Shown piece by piece: positions 51,150 through 60,515 of a stretch of 64,000 nt of DNA. The stretch spans positions 186,001 to 250,000 of the forward strand of contig CALJLN010000039.1 of assembly GCA_937982565.1 (NCBI GenBank), written 5' to 3'. The position numbers and the translations under genes are program-made. Below the pieces are notes generated by a model. That model ran no database searches and had not been told where the DNA came from. It saw only the letters and a program-made list of their open reading frames with translations. This DNA comes from UBA2421 sp002343075. GTDB lineage: Bacteria > Planctomycetota > Phycisphaerae > Tepidisphaerales > Tepidisphaeraceae. Every line of letters starts with the position of its first letter. Within the stretch, counting starts at the first letter, position 1.

Positions 51150-51181
51150 AGTGTACACCCTGTAGGTAAGTACGGAGTCAA
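51150..51181 (-). promoter_or_regulatory. MerR-type promoter with 20-bp spacer
   Basis: On the minus strand TTGACT (plus 51176-51181) and TACACT (plus 51150-51155) form -35 and -10 boxes separated by 20 bp. This over-long spacing is characteristic of MerR-activated promoters. The spacer contains an imperfect dyad (ACTCCGTA...TACAGGGTGT). It drives merR and possibly the small peptide gene. Confidence 0.75.
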
Positions 51182-51428
51182 GGCAGTCATCCAGATTCCC
51201 GACAGGCTCGAAAGGTGTGTCGGTCCTCCGACGCACCACCTTCGAGACCGCGTGCTGCATTGAGTACGCTGCCACTTCGCGTGGTTGTGAGGTGCGGATT
51301 TCGCCATTGTCGGCGCGAAACTTCCGAACTTCCCAAACTCCACAACTTCCGACGCGGAACGAGATTGGCTCGTTTCGACGTGACTCGCGGAATCGCGGGC
51401 GACGCCTCGTCGCATCTCGATCATCGGG

Positions 51429-54400
51429 TCACGCCTGAACTTCCCGCGCTGCCCGCAGTGGCGGTTGCGGCATAGCGGCGGCGGGTTGGTCGTTTGGCGG
51501 CAAGGCGGTTTTGGGAAGTCCGCGGCGCTTCACGAGGTAGAAGATGACCGGATAAACCAGCAGCTCCATGACGAAGCTCACGGAGATTCCGCCGATTAGT
51601 GGTGCAACGAGTCGTCGCATCACGTCGGCGCCGGTGCCGGTTGCCCAGAGCAACGGGAGCAGGCCGATCATGTCGGTGGCCACGGTCATGGTCTTGGGGC
51701 GGATGCGCTTCACGGCTCCTTCGTGAATGGCGGCCAGCAGGTCAAACTTATTTCGCATCCGGCCGGCTTTCTTGAACTTCTCGTACGTCGTGTCGAGGTA
51801 GAGGAGCATGACCTGGCCGGTTTCGGCATCGACTCCGAGCAGTGCAATGATGCCAACCCAGACCGCAAGGCTCATGTTGTAATCGAGCAGCCAGAGGAAC
51901 CAGAACGCGCCGATCAGACTGAACGGCACCGCCAGCATGATGACCGCGACGCGGAACCAGCTTCCATTGCTGATGTACAAGAGCAGGAGAATCAACACGA
52001 GCGTAATCGGAATCACCATGCTCAGACGGCGGTTGGCTTCCTGCAAATACTCGAACTGGCCGGACCATTCGACGTGATATCCCGGCGGCAGCTTCAACTG
52101 AAGGGCAATCGCGTTCTTTGCTTCGTTGACGTATCCGCCGAGATCGCGGCCGGCGATATCGACGAAGACAAACGCCGCGACTTCGGCGTTTTCGCTGCGA
52201 ATCATCGGCGGGCCGGGGTTGACGCTGATCGCCGCCAATTGACCGAGCGGGATCTGCGCGCCAGCCTGCGTGCGCACCAGAACCTGCTTGAGCGAGCCGA
52301 GATCATCACGCAGCTCGCGTGCGTACCGCAAATTAAGCGGATACCGCGCCGGGCCATCAACCAGAGTGGTGACATTCATTCCGCCGATGGCGGTTTGGAT
52401 GACATCCTGCACATCACCCACCGTGAGCCCGAAGCGGGCGATGGCTTCGCGGTCGATATCAAAATCCAGGTAGTAGCCGCCGGTGGTTCGTTCCGGATAC
52501 GCGCTGAGCGTTCCGGGAATCGTCCGCACGATGCTGGCGGCCTCTTCGGCCAGGCGCGACAGTTCGTCCAGATTCGGCCCCATCACCTTGATGCCAACCG
52601 GCGTCTTGATGCCCGTGCTGAGCATGTTGATGCGATTCTCGATCGGGAACGGCCATGCGTTGGCCATCCCGGGAAAGCTCACGGCGGTGTTCAGACCGGG
52701 ATGTTGCGTGCCGTCCGGGTCGGTCCAGCCGAACTTCAATTCCTGAATGTTGATGGTGCGGCGCTCCGGCCAGAACGACTTTGTCAGCGGCCACTTTAGA
52801 ATTGCCGGCCAGTCACTAAAGAAGTAGTCGACGGGGCGCTGTCGCCATTTGCTGCGATCGGTCTCCAACTGCACGACCGTCTCGATCATGCTCAACGGCG
52901 CAGGGTCGGTCGCGCTTTCAGCCCGGCCGATCTTTCCGTGGACCGTTATCACCTCCGGGAAAGTGGCGATGAGCTTGTTCGTCTGCTGGAGAAGTTCTTT
53001 CGCCTTGGTGACGCTGACACTAGGGTCAACGGTTGGCATGTAGAGCAGATCGCCTTCATCCATCGGCGGCATGAACTCGCTGCCGAGTCTGGTGATGGGG
53101 TAAATGGTGCTGGCGCCGAGCAACACCGTGATCGCCAATGTCGCGAACGGATGGCGCATCACCCACCAGAACAACGGTTCGTAGATGCGCTGGCTGAAGC
53201 GGTTGAGCGGATTGCGGTCTTCGGTCGGGATGCGACCACGGATCAGCAGGATCATCAACACAGGCACGATGGTCAGGCCGAGAATCGCGCCGGCGGCGAT
53301 GGCGAATGTCTTGGTCAGGGCGAGCGGACGAAACAGCCGACCGGATTGCTCGCCGAGGACGAAGATCGGCAGAAACGACACGGTGATGATCAAGAGCGAG
53401 AAGAACAGGCTCGGACCCACTTCTTGCGCGGCTCGCAGAATGATTTCCGGCCGGGTTCGCGTCGATCCATGTTCGCGAGCCTCCTCAAGGTGCTTGTGCG
53501 CGTTCTCGATCATGACAACGGCGGAGTCCACCATCACGCCGATCGCCAGTGCCAATCCTCCCAAGCTCATGATGTTGGCGTTGATCCCCAACAGGTTCAT
53601 CACCAGAATCGACGCGAGCAGCCCAATCGGAAGGACCAGAATGGCGACTAGCGCGCTGCGGAAGTGAAAAAGAAAAGCGATGCAGATTAGCGCGGTGACA
53701 ATCAGACACTCAATGACGGCCCGCCGGAGCGTTCCGACAGCGCGATCGATCAAAGCGGAGCGATCGTAGGTCGTCTTAATGAACACGCCGGGCGGCAATC
53801 CACCTTCAAGTTCGGCCAGCTTCACCTTGGCTCGCTCGATGACCGCGAACGCATTCTCGCCAAATCGCGATACGACGATGCCGCCGACGGCTTCGCCGCG
53901 ACCGTCGAGTTCACCGATGCCGCGGCGCATTTCCCCGCCGATTTGGATTGTCGCCACGTCGCGAAGCAGGATCGGTGTTCCTCGCGCGCCAGCGCCGGCG
54001 GCCATGTCGCCATCGGTTCCTTGCGGCATTCCGACCACAATTTTGGCGATATCGTCGACCCCCTGAAGGTATCCGCGCGATCGCACCATCAACTCGTTTT
54101 CGGCCTGCTCGACGACGCTTCCGCCGACGTCGTTGTTACTGCGCTGGAGCGCCATCATGACTTCGGAAGTGCCTATCCCGAACGCCTGAAGCTTTGCGGG
54201 GTCGAGAACGACCTGATACTGCTTCACGAAACCGCCGATGGCGACAACTTCGCTGACACCTTCCACACTTGTCAGCGGGAAGCGCAGATACCAATCTTGC
54301 AGTGAACGCAAAGACGCCAGATCCTGCTGCGATGAGACCAGCGGCTTTCCGGTGAGCGGGCAACTGCCGGGCTTCTCAAACGCGCGGACGCGGCGGAGTT

Positions 54401-54938
54401 CGTCGCGTCGCTCGGTCGGAGCGGCGTCACGAGATGCGTACCATTTGTCGTTGGCGTCATCCCGCCAAAGCCCCTGAGGGTGATCCGGGCTGTAGTAACC
54501 GGGATACAACACATATTGGAAGACCCAACCGAGGCCGGTTGCATCGGGTCCGAGTTTTGGCTGCACATTGGGCGGCAGGCGGTCCCTGGCGAAGTTCAGG
54601 TATTCCAGCACGCGGCTGCGCGCCCAGTAAATGTCAGTGCCGTCCTCAAAGATCACGTACACGAACGATTGCTCGAACATGCTGAACCCGCGCACGTCCT
54701 TAGCACCCGGCACGCCCAGCAGCGCGCTGGTAAGCGGGTAGGTCACTTGATCGTTGACCACCTGCGGGTTCTGGCCGGGAAACTCCGTAGTGATGATGAC
54801 CTGAACGTCCGACAAATCCGGCAACGCATCCAACCGAATGTTGAACGACGCCCAGATTCCCAAAATTGTCAGGATTCCAGTCAGCAGCAGGACAAGAAAC
54901 TTGTTCCGTACCGAAAGCTCGATAATGCGCGCGATCAT
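51429..54938 (-). CDS. cusA: CusA/CzcA-type RND heavy-metal efflux transporter
   Basis: This 1169-aa inner-membrane proton-driven pump is slightly longer than typical (about 1040). The N-terminal ELSVRNKFLVLLLTGILTILGIWASFNIRLDALPDLSDVQVIITTEFPG is diagnostic of the CusA/CzcA group. The TM4 segment GGLALAIGVMVDSAVVMIENAHKHLEE holds the proton-relay Asp/Glu pattern. The large periplasmic loops have small insertions (DDANDKWYASRDAAPTERRDEL and around WPAILKWPLTKSFWPERR) that explain the extra length. Copper/silver specificity is inferred from the CopA and CusB context. It begins 7 nt after cusB. Confidence 0.93.
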   Translation of the reverse strand: MIARIIELSVRNKFLVLLLTGILTILGIWASFNIRLDALPDLSDVQVIITTEFPGQNPQVVNDQVTYPLTSALLGVPGAKDVRGFSMFEQSFVYVIFEDGTDIYWARSRVLEYLNFARDRLPPNVQPKLGPDATGLGWVFQYVLYPGYYSPDHPQGLWRDDANDKWYASRDAAPTERRDELRRVRAFEKPGSCPLTGKPLVSSQQDLASLRSLQDWYLRFPLTSVEGVSEVVAIGGFVKQYQVVLDPAKLQAFGIGTSEVMMALQRSNNDVGGSVVEQAENELMVRSRGYLQGVDDIAKIVVGMPQGTDGDMAAGAGARGTPILLRDVATIQIGGEMRRGIGELDGRGEAVGGIVVSRFGENAFAVIERAKVKLAELEGGLPPGVFIKTTYDRSALIDRAVGTLRRAVIECLIVTALICIAFLFHFRSALVAILVLPIGLLASILVMNLLGINANIMSLGGLALAIGVMVDSAVVMIENAHKHLEEAREHGSTRTRPEIILRAAQEVGPSLFFSLLIITVSFLPIFVLGEQSGRLFRPLALTKTFAIAAGAILGLTIVPVLMILLIRGRIPTEDRNPLNRFSQRIYEPLFWWVMRHPFATLAITVLLGASTIYPITRLGSEFMPPMDEGDLLYMPTVDPSVSVTKAKELLQQTNKLIATFPEVITVHGKIGRAESATDPAPLSMIETVVQLETDRSKWRQRPVDYFFSDWPAILKWPLTKSFWPERRTINIQELKFGWTDPDGTQHPGLNTAVSFPGMANAWPFPIENRINMLSTGIKTPVGIKVMGPNLDELSRLAEEAASIVRTIPGTLSAYPERTTGGYYLDFDIDREAIARFGLTVGDVQDVIQTAIGGMNVTTLVDGPARYPLNLRYARELRDDLGSLKQVLVRTQAGAQIPLGQLAAISVNPGPPMIRSENAEVAAFVFVDIAGRDLGGYVNEAKNAIALQLKLPPGYHVEWSGQFEYLQEANRRLSMVIPITLVLILLLLYISNGSWFRVAVIMLAVPFSLIGAFWFLWLLDYNMSLAVWVGIIALLGVDAETGQVMLLYLDTTYEKFKKAGRMRNKFDLLAAIHEGAVKRIRPKTMTVATDMIGLLPLLWATGTGADVMRRLVAPLIGGISVSFVMELLVYPVIFYLVKRRGLPKTALPPNDQPAAAMPQPPLRAAREVQA

Positions 54939-54945
54939 GTCCTAC

Positions 54946-56844
54946 TCACTTTACTTCGAGCCGTTCGATGACTTCGCCGCACCGTTTCATCTGCGTTGCG
55001 TAGTACGGATTCGCCAACTCCTCTTCGCGCTGCATCCAATGCGCGCCTTTGTCCTCGAACGCCATCGGACAGTGCATCACGTAGAGCAACGGATTCTGTG
55101 ACAACTTGGCGCGACGAGCGAGTTCTATGGCGGCATCGCTTACCGCGACAAAGGCCTTGCGTTGCTCCGCGATCGGTTGATCCCTTAACTTCGCCGCAGC
55201 CTCGGCGAGCTTCTTGGGAAGCGCGGCCGCATCTCCAGTGGCGTGCTCTGAAGCCAAGGTTGCTGTTCGAATCAGAGCGTCGGCATCGACTGGCGTTTCT
55301 GCTTCCTGGCGAGCACCGAGTTTTTGGGCCAGTGTCAGATATTCACGCACCATGTCATCGGCATGCGGTATCGCAATGCGCTCCATTGCGGCAGGCTGAC
55401 TCGCCGGCAGCGCCGAGTCAGTGTTAGCCCGCATTCCAGGCGTGGATTCGTGTCCGGAATGGCCTGGCAGGCCGCCGCTCAAGTGCTTGGCCACTGCTTC
55501 TTTCAAGCGGCTCTCGCTGTCGAGCAGGAACTGACCGCTGGTCACCACGGCGTCACCGTCGGCCAACCCGACCGCGACCTCAACCGTGCCGTCCTGTCCG
55601 GGCAACCCTAGCGTCACATCTCTCGGCGCGAATCGACCTTCTCCAAGCGAAACGAATACGAGTTGGCGGCGACCGGAATCAATGACAGCTTCATTGGGGA
55701 TCACCAGTGCCTCGCGATACGCGTCGGCGAGAATCTCAACCGTTGCGTACATGCCTTGGCGCAGTGCGAGATCCTGATTCGCGATTTCGATTCGAACGAG
55801 CGCGGTTCGAGTTTGCGCGTCGAGGTGCGGATGAACGAAGAGCACCTTGCCGGTATAGGTCTTGCCCGGTTGCGAAACGAGCCTCGCCCGCACAGGCTGC
55901 CCGTTGCTCACCAGCGACATCTGAGACTCTGGCACTTGCGCATCGATCCACATCAAGTGCCGGTTCGCGATGCGCATTACAAGATCGCCGGCCTTTACGG
56001 CTGCACCTTCGTATACCATCTTCACGGTCAGGTGACCGTCTATCGGGGCGAGGATGGGCACGGTTGCCGGGGCAGTGTCCAGTCGCCCGAACGAGTCAAT
56101 CTGTTCCGAAGTCAGTCCGAACTGCGCGAGCTTCCGCTGCGAAGTATCTACCAGGGTCTTCCCGCTCGAATTATCGATTACAGACGCTGCCTGTCGCCGG
56201 GCGGCTATCAGCTCATCAATGGCGACGGTCAGCTCGGGGCTGTACAGGTCGAAAAGTGGTTGGTCTTTAGTGATTACCATGCCATCAATGTTGGCATGCA
56301 GCTTCTCAATCCATCCGTTCACTCGTAAATTGATATCGCGGTGCAGCGGCTCGGGTTCCTCCAGGTAACCCACAACACGCACCGATTGCATGATCGGGCC
56401 GCGCGTGACTTGGGCGACCCGCACACCCATATTCTGCACGACGACGGGATCGATGGTGATGACACCTCCCGCCGCGGCAGAGCCGTCTGCCTTGAGCGGC
56501 GTCAACTCCATGTGGCAGATCGGGCAAATGCCCGGATCGGGCTGAATGACCTGCGGGTGCATCGAGCACGTCCACAACTGTGCTGCGCCCGCGGCGGGTT
56601 GTGAAGACGCTCCGGCGACGGACGAGTGGGCGGATGATGCCGGTGACTTGCTGCCAGGCCCGCTGGCGAACTGGCGACCCGCCACGAACGCCACGATCGC
56701 AACCACGCCAACGAGTACCGCGGTCCAGGCAATCTTTTTGGGTCGGGCAAACCGTCGCTCTGCTTCGGCTGCGGCACTGTCCATCCCCTGAACCTGATGG
56801 GCGTTCGTGGATGGCTGTGTAGATGATGGTGTGATGACGTTCAT
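54946..56844 (-). CDS. cusB: CusB-type membrane-fusion protein with metal-binding extensions
   Basis: I chose ATG 56844 (GGAG upstream); the frame is open upstream. The ~632-aa protein has an N-terminal TM anchor (WTAVLVGVVAIVAFVAG). A heavy-metal-binding module follows (WTCSMHPQVIQPDPGICPICHMELTPL), then a hairpin and barrel (LFDLYSPELTVAIDELIAARRQA, VPILAPIDGHLTVKMVYEGAAVKAGDLVMRI). The C-terminal DUF3347-like domain ends LYVMHCPMAFEDKGAHWMQREEELANPYYATQMKRCG. These modules bind copper-like ions and may hand them to the pump. It lies 22 nt after cusC and 7 nt before cusA. Confidence 0.9.
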   Translation of the reverse strand: MNVITPSSTQPSTNAHQVQGMDSAAAEAERRFARPKKIAWTAVLVGVVAIVAFVAGRQFASGPGSKSPASSAHSSVAGASSQPAAGAAQLWTCSMHPQVIQPDPGICPICHMELTPLKADGSAAAGGVITIDPVVVQNMGVRVAQVTRGPIMQSVRVVGYLEEPEPLHRDINLRVNGWIEKLHANIDGMVITKDQPLFDLYSPELTVAIDELIAARRQAASVIDNSSGKTLVDTSQRKLAQFGLTSEQIDSFGRLDTAPATVPILAPIDGHLTVKMVYEGAAVKAGDLVMRIANRHLMWIDAQVPESQMSLVSNGQPVRARLVSQPGKTYTGKVLFVHPHLDAQTRTALVRIEIANQDLALRQGMYATVEILADAYREALVIPNEAVIDSGRRQLVFVSLGEGRFAPRDVTLGLPGQDGTVEVAVGLADGDAVVTSGQFLLDSESRLKEAVAKHLSGGLPGHSGHESTPGMRANTDSALPASQPAAMERIAIPHADDMVREYLTLAQKLGARQEAETPVDADALIRTATLASEHATGDAAALPKKLAEAAAKLRDQPIAEQRKAFVAVSDAAIELARRAKLSQNPLLYVMHCPMAFEDKGAHWMQREEELANPYYATQMKRCGEVIERLEVK

Positions 56845-56866
56845 AAACAACTCCGGAAAATCGGTC

Positions 56867-58213
56867 TCATTCTTCACTTCGAACAGTTTCGACATCCATG
56901 CCCGCGAGCGCTTCGAGTTCTGCGAGCATACGCTCACGAATGGTTCTGGCCTCGGCTGCCAGCAACCGAACGTCCAGAAGCGTCCGCTGGGTATCGATCA
57001 CATCGAGGTAAGTGGCGGTACCCGCGCCATAGCCACGTCGCGTCAACTCAACGGTCTGCTGAGCCGATGGCAGCACTTCGGACTCAAAGGCTGCGGCACG
57101 GCGTTCTGCGTCACGTAGGGCGATCAGCGTGGCCGCGAACTTCCCCGCGCGATCAAACTGAGTCTGCCGCGAGAGGGCTTCCACGCGTCGAAGGTCTGCG
57201 CGAGCTTCGGCGATCATCCCCCGAATTCGCGGTAGTTGAGTCGGCAGTGTGATTGCCGCGCCCAGCGACTGACTGACGGAGCCGGTGAACGCGGCCATCG
57301 GATTGATCTCGGGAAGGTACTCAAGTCGAGCGCGTTGGATCGCGGCCTCGCGGGCCTTGGCCTCGAAGCCAAGCGCTGCAAGCTCTGGGTTGTTGCTGAC
57401 GCCAGCAGCGGCGAGTGCTTCGTCGCTGGCGCCGATCGGGCGCGGCACGGGCAATGTGGGCGGTGGTGGCAGCGCTTCGTTCGGATCTCGCTGCAGCAAA
57501 GCATTCAGCGTCGTGCGCTGCTGGTCCAACGAAGCCTTCGCCGTAGCCAACTCGTTCGCGGCAAGTCGAAGCTGGACGTTCGCCCGCAACTGGTCCTGCT
57601 GCGGGCCACCCGCGCGAACTCGACTAGCGGCGGTATCGCTGACAAGCTGTAACAGACTGAGGTTCTGTTCCTGAATACGCAGGCGCTCCGCTTGGAGCGC
57701 ATAGTCAGCCCAGGCTTGAAGCACTCGCATCTGAAGGTCGAATTTCGCCGCGCGAAATCGCTCTCCCGCCGCTTGCGCATCACGCCACGCGACCGAGGCA
57801 TTGGCATATGTCTTGTTCGGCAATGCCGAAGCGTCCATGAGACCAGCCGAAAACGTCATTCGATCGAACGTCTTCATTCGCTCGGCGGAGAACATGTAAT
57901 CAAAGCCAAGTTCGACATTCTCTGTCGGCCATGTGCCCGCTTGGTCGATTCGTTCAACCGCCATCGCCCACTCGTGGAATGATGCTTCCAACTCTCCGTT
58001 GGCGATGAACGCGCGATGCAAAACGTCGCGCCAAGTCGGGGCAGGTGGAAGCTGAGGTGCGTTAGGGCGGGTCGTGGGAATGTGGCGTTTGGTCACGTAA
58101 CCGAGCGCCCGACCCGCGGCATCAAGGCGGTACGATTCACGATCAGCTTCCGCCGGTTTGATCACACAACCAGAAATCGCAAGCATCAGCGTGACCATTA
58201 CCAGGCGCACCAT
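56867..58213 (-). CDS. cusC: CusC/TolC-type outer-membrane efflux lipoprotein
   Basis: This ~448-aa outer-membrane channel starts at ATG 58213 (MVRLVMVTLMLAISGC), which gives a lipobox; ATG 58231 is the alternative. Two OEP repeats are visible: one with FRAAKFDLQMRVLQAWADYALQAERLRIQEQNLSLLQLV and one ending RRGYGAGTATYLDVIDTQRTLLDVRLLAAEARTIRERMLAELEALAG. It is the first gene of the cusCBA operon, following the anti-sigma gene by 146 bp. It would form the exit duct for the pump. A broken relative is at 48.7-49.1 kb. Confidence 0.9.
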   Translation of the reverse strand: MVRLVMVTLMLAISGCVIKPAEADRESYRLDAAGRALGYVTKRHIPTTRPNAPQLPPAPTWRDVLHRAFIANGELEASFHEWAMAVERIDQAGTWPTENVELGFDYMFSAERMKTFDRMTFSAGLMDASALPNKTYANASVAWRDAQAAGERFRAAKFDLQMRVLQAWADYALQAERLRIQEQNLSLLQLVSDTAASRVRAGGPQQDQLRANVQLRLAANELATAKASLDQQRTTLNALLQRDPNEALPPPPTLPVPRPIGASDEALAAAGVSNNPELAALGFEAKAREAAIQRARLEYLPEINPMAAFTGSVSQSLGAAITLPTQLPRIRGMIAEARADLRRVEALSRQTQFDRAGKFAATLIALRDAERRAAAFESEVLPSAQQTVELTRRGYGAGTATYLDVIDTQRTLLDVRLLAAEARTIRERMLAELEALAGMDVETVRSEE

Positions 58214-58359
58214 CGTGACGATCCATTCCAATAGCTGTAGCTCAAGTCCGGCCGGGGGGACACCCTCGGCACGCTAACCTCAGAACGAGGCGCACCACGC
58301 GAAAAGTTCCATACTGCTGAAAAAAGTGCTGGCGCCGAAGAAATGGAACGGCGGGTAGT

Positions 58360-59040
58360 TCAATCCCTGATGGTTCTCGCGATTTCAGACAATCGCTCAA
58401 CGGACAACTTGCCCATCAGGCACATCCAGGTGCCGCCGCGCTCGGACATGACCATATTCACGCCGTCGGCGGAACCGACGACGAAGCTCTGACCATCAAT
58501 GACCTTCGTCTCGCCGTGGGGCGAGCGAACGTCGCGCGATGAAGCGAACGCTAGCGTCACCGGCTGCTCTTCAACGAGAAACGTCACGCAGGCCATCTGC
58601 TTACGGCCGATCTCGTGTACGCAGCAGTGCATCAGCTGGAGATCCTGCACCTCGGGAACAACCGGAGCGTCGGGCCACTTCCGCCGCAAGACCTCACGCG
58701 CCTCGTTGGCGGTGCTAACGGTCGTCGGATGGTTCTTGCGATCCACGGCGCTGTTGTAGATGTCGGCCATACGCTGCGGCGTGGCAAGCGCGGGCGACGA
58801 ACTGCTTAAGAGGACAACCGCCGCCAACAAAGCTCCGACAACGAGGCTGGCCGCGACAGCTCGCAAAGGGGAAACAAAGGGCCACAGAAGCACGTGAGGC
58901 CGTGAACTGTCAGTTGACGGCGGTAGTGCGGCTTTTAGCCGCGCATCAAATGTCGAGAGGTCAACGGGGCGCGACCGGAGCTTCGCCAGCCGCTTGCTTA
59001 TGGCTTGCGTCACCTCATCTGAATGGTCTTGCTCGCTCAT
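58360..59040 (-). CDS. Anti-sigma factor with Cys/His/Met-rich sensor domain
   Basis: This 226-aa single-span protein has a cytoplasmic N-terminal helical region (EVTQAISKRLAKLRSRPVDLSTFDARLKAAL), a TM helix (AVAASLVVGALLAAVVLLSSS, near 60-82) and a periplasmic domain. The latter has LMHCCVHEIGRKQMACVTF and GGTWMCLMGKLS, with four Cys plus His and Met residues that could bind Cu(I). It starts 15 nt after the ECF sigma gene, the standard sigma/anti-sigma arrangement. Metal sensing is inference. It is followed by cusC. Confidence 0.8.
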   Translation of the reverse strand: MSEQDHSDEVTQAISKRLAKLRSRPVDLSTFDARLKAALPPSTDSSRPHVLLWPFVSPLRAVAASLVVGALLAAVVLLSSSSPALATPQRMADIYNSAVDRKNHPTTVSTANEAREVLRRKWPDAPVVPEVQDLQLMHCCVHEIGRKQMACVTFLVEEQPVTLAFASSRDVRSPHGETKVIDGQSFVVGSADGVNMVMSERGGTWMCLMGKLSVERLSEIARTIRD

Positions 59041-59055
59041 AGTTCCTCCGGCCTT

Positions 59056-59622
59056 CTACCGGATCAGTCGCATTTGTTTCGCCCGGCTTTCAAGCCGATC
59101 GCGCAGAATCAGTCGACCTCGATGGGCACGCGACTTAATCGTGCCGATTGGGACCTGAAGGATCTGCGCTGCATCAGCGTGATCAAGCCCTTCGACGTCA
59201 ATCAACAGCAACGTCCAGCGCATGTCTTCCGAAAGCTCCTGTAATGCATCAATGACTTCGGCATCCGAGAACTGCTCCAGAATCAAATCTGGATCTGTCG
59301 ACGGCGCATACTGGTGCGGTTCACTGCTCTCTTGCACCGCGTCGGCTGCGACCACCGCCTCCAGGCTCACCGTCGCGCGAACTGCGTTTGACCGCAGTCG
59401 ATCGACGCGCGAGTTCCGAAGTATCGTCAGCAGCCACGCTCGCGCGTCCGTTCCGGCCTCGAACCGATCTACCGCACGGAAGGCCTTCAACATGGTCTCC
59501 TGCGCAAGATCGTCAGCCTCCGCTTGATGCCGCATGAGAACGCGAGCCGTGCGGACCACCACATCGCGATGGGGCCAGAACAGCTCCATAAACCTCGATG
59601 TGGCGTTGTCGGCGTAACGCAA
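59056..59622 (-). CDS. ECF sigma factor upstream of the cus operon
   Basis: This 188-aa ECF sigma factor has region 2 (FMELFWPHRDVVVRTARVLMRHQAEADDLAQETMLKAFRAVDRF, then DARAWLLTILRNSRVDRLR). Region 4 follows (LQELSEDMRWTLLLIDVEGLDHADAAQILQVPIGTIKSRAHRGRLILRDRL), a good helix-turn-helix. It heads a minus-strand unit: sigma, anti-sigma, cusC, cusB, cusA. It probably drives copper-stress expression of itself and the pump. The promoter should lie upstream of 59622. Confidence 0.9.
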   Translation of the reverse strand: MRYADNATSRFMELFWPHRDVVVRTARVLMRHQAEADDLAQETMLKAFRAVDRFEAGTDARAWLLTILRNSRVDRLRSNAVRATVSLEAVVAADAVQESSEPHQYAPSTDPDLILEQFSDAEVIDALQELSEDMRWTLLLIDVEGLDHADAAQILQVPIGTIKSRAHRGRLILRDRLESRAKQMRLIR

Positions 59623-59967
59623 TGGCTGGGCACTTTCGACCTCTCAAGCCACTGAACGGATCAGGGGCTCGAAAAGGTTCAATCTGAATAATCCCGAAAA
59701 ATGGAACCTGGGAACAGGCCCGTTTCGTTCAAGAGAATACAACGCCCGAATGGCTTTTGCGATTTTCGGCCGGCGGGCTCAATGTTACCGGAGGCGACAT
59801 GACCTGAAGAACAATCACGTTTCAGGCGATACCGGATGGTGTCGCGGTTGTTCTTAGCGGTTATCAGTCAACCAGCGGTGCTCGGGCAGCCATCGATGTC
59901 CATATGACGGCTTACAAGTTCTCTTAGAATCAGACCAACCGCTTTTCTCCTCAGAAAGGAACGTCTC
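59623..59967. promoter_or_regulatory. 345-bp divergent region, no gene
   Basis: This gap lies between the sigma gene (minus) and a small lipoprotein gene (plus). I saw no RNA gene or large hairpin. It should contain the promoter of the sigma operon and that of the lipoprotein; no box pair is clear enough to assign. Confidence 0.4.
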
Positions 59968-60282
59968 ATGTTTCGAACCACGATTCTCTCCACGACGCTC
60001 ACAACCGCGGCAATGCTTCTGGCAGCGGGTTGCCAGGCCAATAAGCCGGCCACGGCGTCCAGTGACATGACCCAAGACGCAGTCATGTGCGCCAAGTGTG
60101 AAACCACCTGGGTCAAGCTGCCCATCAAGCAAAAGGGCCGCGTTGTGGCTTATTCCTCGCGCAAGAGCATGACCTGCCCGGACTGCAAGGGCATGGCCGA
60201 GAACTTTTTTGCTACTGGAAAACTCGAACACACCTGCCCCACGTGTGGCCCGAACGCATTGGAGGTTTGCAAATCGCATTGA
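59968..60282 (+). CDS. Small Cys-rich lipoprotein, copy B
   Basis: This 104-aa lipoprotein has a signal ending LLAAGCQANK and three CxxC pairs (MCAKCETTW, TCPDCKGM, TCPTCGPNALEVC) interleaved with VKLPIKQKGRVVAYSSRKS. It is about 50% identical by eye to copy A at 50316. AGAAAGGA precedes the start. It probably binds metal or acts in periplasmic thiol chemistry near the copper genes. It is 233 bp upstream of copA on the same strand. Confidence 0.78.
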   Translation: MFRTTILSTTLTTAAMLLAAGCQANKPATASSDMTQDAVMCAKCETTWVKLPIKQKGRVVAYSSRKSMTCPDCKGMAENFFATGKLEHTCPTCGPNALEVCKSH

Positions 60283-60515
60283 TGGATCATTAAGAAGAGT
60301 AAGGTTCCCGACGCAGCGGCGCGAGAGCACACCTTCTGTCGCTCCACGTGCTGTCCTCAGGCTAGCCTCAGGTGCGGTGACGAGTGTCGGACGTTGGCGG
60401 CGGCGAACGCCTGAAATTCTTCGAACGCTCCCCCGCTCGACGGGAAACCACCGGGTCGGCAGTGGTGTGTCGTAAACGTGGTCGCACCAGGCCGTGACTA
60501 CCGAGATTCGTCATC

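Noticed and set aside
51723..52799. 358-aa plus-strand frame
   Set aside because: It is antisense to cusA; the minus strand carries conserved RND sequence throughout.
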